Positions 62,251 to 64,000 of a stretch of 64,000 nt of DNA are shown here, in pieces. The notes under the pieces are model-generated. The model saw only the letters and a list, made by a program, of their open reading frames with translations, was not told the DNA's origin and ran no database searches. A program made the position numbers and the translations under genes. The DNA comes from Nannocystis bainbridge (GTDB lineage Bacteria > Myxococcota_A > Polyangia > Nannocystales > Nannocystaceae). The stretch's first letter is position 1. Each line of letters begins with the position of its first letter. The stretch is taken from positions 248,001 through 312,000 of the forward strand of contig NZ_JAQNDL010000003.1 of assembly GCF_028368995.1 (NCBI RefSeq), read 5' to 3'.

Positions 62251-62667
62251 TCAGCGGGCGCACCACAGCTCGTACTCGACCAGCATGTGGTCGATCGACA
62301 GCGCCTCGACCACCCGCAGCGTGCCCGCGGTCGGCTTCGTCACCTCGCCGGCCAGGAACTCGGCGATCACCGCGAAGATGGCGTCGAACGAGGCCCGCGG
62401 GACCGCGCGCGTGAAGGTGTACTCGATGCGCACGATGTCGCCGACCCCGTAGCCGGCGCCGGCGAGGAACCCCGGCACCTGCTGAAAGATGAACCGCGTC
62501 TGCGCCACGGCGTCGCCGGGGAACTGGATCACGCCGTCGGCGTCGTGCGCCCCGATGCCCGACGCGAGGTACAGGTCGGAGACGTTCTTGAGGTTCATGC
62601 CCCAGCTGAACAGCCGGCTGAAATCGGGGCCCTTGGCGTACGGGTACGCGGTCTTTTGCAGCGCCAT
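62251..62667 (-). CDS. Rid (YjgF/UK114) family protein
   Basis: 138 residues from ATG 62667-62665 (MALQKTAYPYAKG). It has the single chorismate-mutase-like fold of the family: SDLYLASGIGAHDADG, TRFIFQQVPGFLAGAG, VRIEYTFTRAVPRASFDAIF and a final strand. RidA proteins deaminate reactive imines with a conserved Arg in a PxR motif near the end; here the place reads KPTAG, so this belongs to another Rid subgroup and need not be an imine deaminase. Confidence 0.85.
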   Translation of the reverse strand: MALQKTAYPYAKGPDFSRLFSWGMNLKNVSDLYLASGIGAHDADGVIQFPGDAVAQTRFIFQQVPGFLAGAGYGVGDIVRIEYTFTRAVPRASFDAIFAVIAEFLAGEVTKPTAGTLRVVEALSIDHMLVEYELWCAR

Positions 62668-63169
62668 GAGAGTCGCGCCCGTCTTAGCAAGAACCCCGCG
62701 CCGAACCCAGTCCCCATCGGCGCCCACGACCACAAATCATCGTACCGACATCACCGCACGTCGGCGCCAATGACAGCTGTCCGCAGAGCTCAATGACAGC
62801 TGTCCGCCAGCTCCCCCCGCGCGGCCGGCCGCATACTGCACAGCACGTCCTTGCATGAATCAAACGTCTCACGTATCGACGGCGGAAAATCTCATGCGCG
62901 TCCCTGTGATGATTCAGAGCCTAATGCCTATAGTGGAAGTCTCTCCGCCGACCCGTCCGATCGCGCCGCGCGCCCGCGCCCGCCGGTGCTGGCGACGCGC
63001 ACGGACCGCCGCAGCCGAGTTCGTGCAGCGCTCCACGGATTGCTCGCCACCCGGCCACCGCGGCCACGATCGGGGTCGGGCGTCCGCGCGTGACCTCCGG
63101 GACGCTGTCGCCGCCGCGCGGGGGACCCCGCTTGCAAGCGCTTGGCTCCTGGTAGTACCGTGATTCTTC
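62668..63169. repeat. 502-base gap with a 23-base-period direct repeat
   Basis: CAATGACAGCTGTCCGC occurs twice, at 62768-62784 and 62791-62807, with a period of 23 bases. The core ACAGCTGT is itself a palindrome, so each copy could bind a dimer. This is upstream of both the Rid gene (minus) and the VWA gene (plus). The rest of the gap shows nothing I can name. Confidence 0.55.
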
Positions 63170-64000
63170 ATGCGCGCCCTCGCCCTGACCCTCATCACGC
63201 TCGGCGTCCCTTGTCTCTCCGCGTGCAGCGACGACGGCGGCGGCGGAGGCACCAATGCCAGCGCGGGGCCGACCCTGGGCGGGCTCAGCAACCTGACCCT
63301 GCCAGGCGACACCTCGACCACCGGCGGCACCGACGGCACGGGCACGAATCCGACCACCACCACCGGCGTCACCGACGCCAACCCGAGCGAGCCCGCGACT
63401 ACCGACGACAGCGGTTCCGCGCCCAAGTTCGACATCGGCGAGGCGCCCGACGGCGGCCTGCCCCCGGTCGACACCGGCTGCAAGAAGGTCGACCTGCTGT
63501 TCGTCATCGACAACAGCGGCAGCATGGCCGACGAGCAGATCAACCTCGTCAACAGCTTCCCCGACTTCGTGTCGGAGATGCAGACCCAATTGATGAACAC
63601 CGACAGCTACCACGTCGGCGTCGTCAGCAGCGACAGCAACGTCTATAACGGCGCCGGCTGCCAGATGTACGGCGGTCTCATCAATCGCACCGGCGGCGCC
63701 AGCTCGAGCAACGCCACCTGCACCCCCTACGCCGGCGGCAAGAACTGGATGAGCGAGACCGACGACCTCGGGTCCAAGTTCGCCTGCGCCGGCCAGGTCG
63801 GCACCGGCGGCGACGGCAACGAGCAGCCGATGTACGCCATGCTGCAGGCGGTCCAGCCGCAGTTCAACGGCCCCGGCGCGTGCAACGACGGCTTCATCCG
63901 CGAGGACGCGCTGCTGGTCGTCGTGCTCATCACCGACGAGGAGGACGACCACGAGGTCCAGGCCTGCCAGCAATTGCCGCAGTCGGGCTCGCCCGGCGAA
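63170..64000 (+). CDS. VWA-domain lipoprotein, 3'-truncated by the window
   Basis: 277 codons from ATG 63170 without a stop before the window ends. The signal peptide MRALALTLITLGVPCLSAC ends in a lipobox. A Thr/Gly-rich linker follows to about residue 85. The von Willebrand A domain starts with VDLLFVIDNSGSMADEQ, whose DxSxS gives the MIDAS metal site, and continues with YHVGVVSSDSNVYNG and VLITDEEDDHE. Spaced cysteines suggest disulfides. Such lipoproteins are common in this lineage and act as surface adhesion or assembly factors; the partner is unknown. Confidence 0.88.
   Translation, partial: MRALALTLITLGVPCLSACSDDGGGGGTNASAGPTLGGLSNLTLPGDTSTTGGTDGTGTNPTTTTGVTDANPSEPATTDDSGSAPKFDIGEAPDGGLPPVDTGCKKVDLLFVIDNSGSMADEQINLVNSFPDFVSEMQTQLMNTDSYHVGVVSSDSNVYNGAGCQMYGGLINRTGGASSSNATCTPYAGGKNWMSETDDLGSKFACAGQVGTGGDGNEQPMYAMLQAVQPQFNGPGACNDGFIREDALLVVVLITDEEDDHEVQACQQLPQSGSPGE

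Overview
The window is about 64 kb of very G+C-rich DNA with densely packed genes and strong third-position G/C bias. It suggests a myxobacterium, probably of the Nannocystis/Plesiocystis/Enhygromyxa lineage. The reasons are many lipoproteins with long Thr/Ser-rich linkers right after the lipobox, several eukaryotic-like Ser/Thr kinases, a FHA sigma-54 activator, RCC1 and FG-GAP propeller proteins, ADYC-domain lipoproteins and a MYXO-CTERM tail. The taxonomic placement is inference. I saw no tRNA, rRNA, CRISPR array, integrase or insertion sequence.

Layout. 1-6763: exported proteins (a truncated lipoprotein, a seven-repeat RCC1 lipoprotein, a CAP-domain lipoprotein, a metallophosphoesterase) and a MscS channel. 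7070-11640: a multi-PAS double-kinase hybrid sensor, its overlapping response regulator, and an EamA transporter. 11887-18072 (minus): a likely operon of a membrane-anchored carboxypeptidase-regulatory/PDZ protein, an ECF sigma factor fused to a transmembrane helix and an outer domain, and a MYXO-CTERM phospholipase-C-like protein. 18549-23495: three consecutive kinase-fold genes (a kinase, a kinase with an inserted zinc ribbon, and a tail-anchored pseudokinase). 23505-28208: a propeller-like lipoprotein, a transmembrane kinase and a membrane protein. 28529-36741 (minus): a type VI secretion effector operon, VgrG - TPR protein - PAAR protein - RHS toxin - candidate immunity protein, with the toxin tip and immunity gene clearly poorer in G+C. 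37422-42735: a metallo-beta-lactamase-fold lipoprotein, an FG-GAP lipoprotein and a degenerate M23 lipoprotein. 42773-50547: a FHA/sigma-54 activator divergent from two ADYC lipoproteins and a TPR-containing kinase, then a third ADYC gene. 50646-62667: a hydrolase lipoprotein, a WYL regulator, a quinone-oxidoreductase-like enzyme, a TetR-ABC exporter operon, a SRPBCC/phytochelatin-synthase pair, an acyl-CoA dehydrogenase, a PAS-STAS protein and a Rid protein. 63170 to the end: the start of a VWA lipoprotein.

Two signals cut across this layout. The first is a family of 14-bp-period tandem units (CATGYCC or CCTGTCC, about 5 variable bases, then GA) that form short hairpins in many gaps and also sit inside some genes; one copy with a following T-run looks like a terminator. 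The second is a sigma-54-type -24/-12 element upstream of the first ADYC gene, opposite the gene for a GAFTGA-bearing activator. Together with the adjacent kinase it suggests a phosphorylation-to-FHA-to-sigma-54 circuit controlling ADYC lipoproteins.
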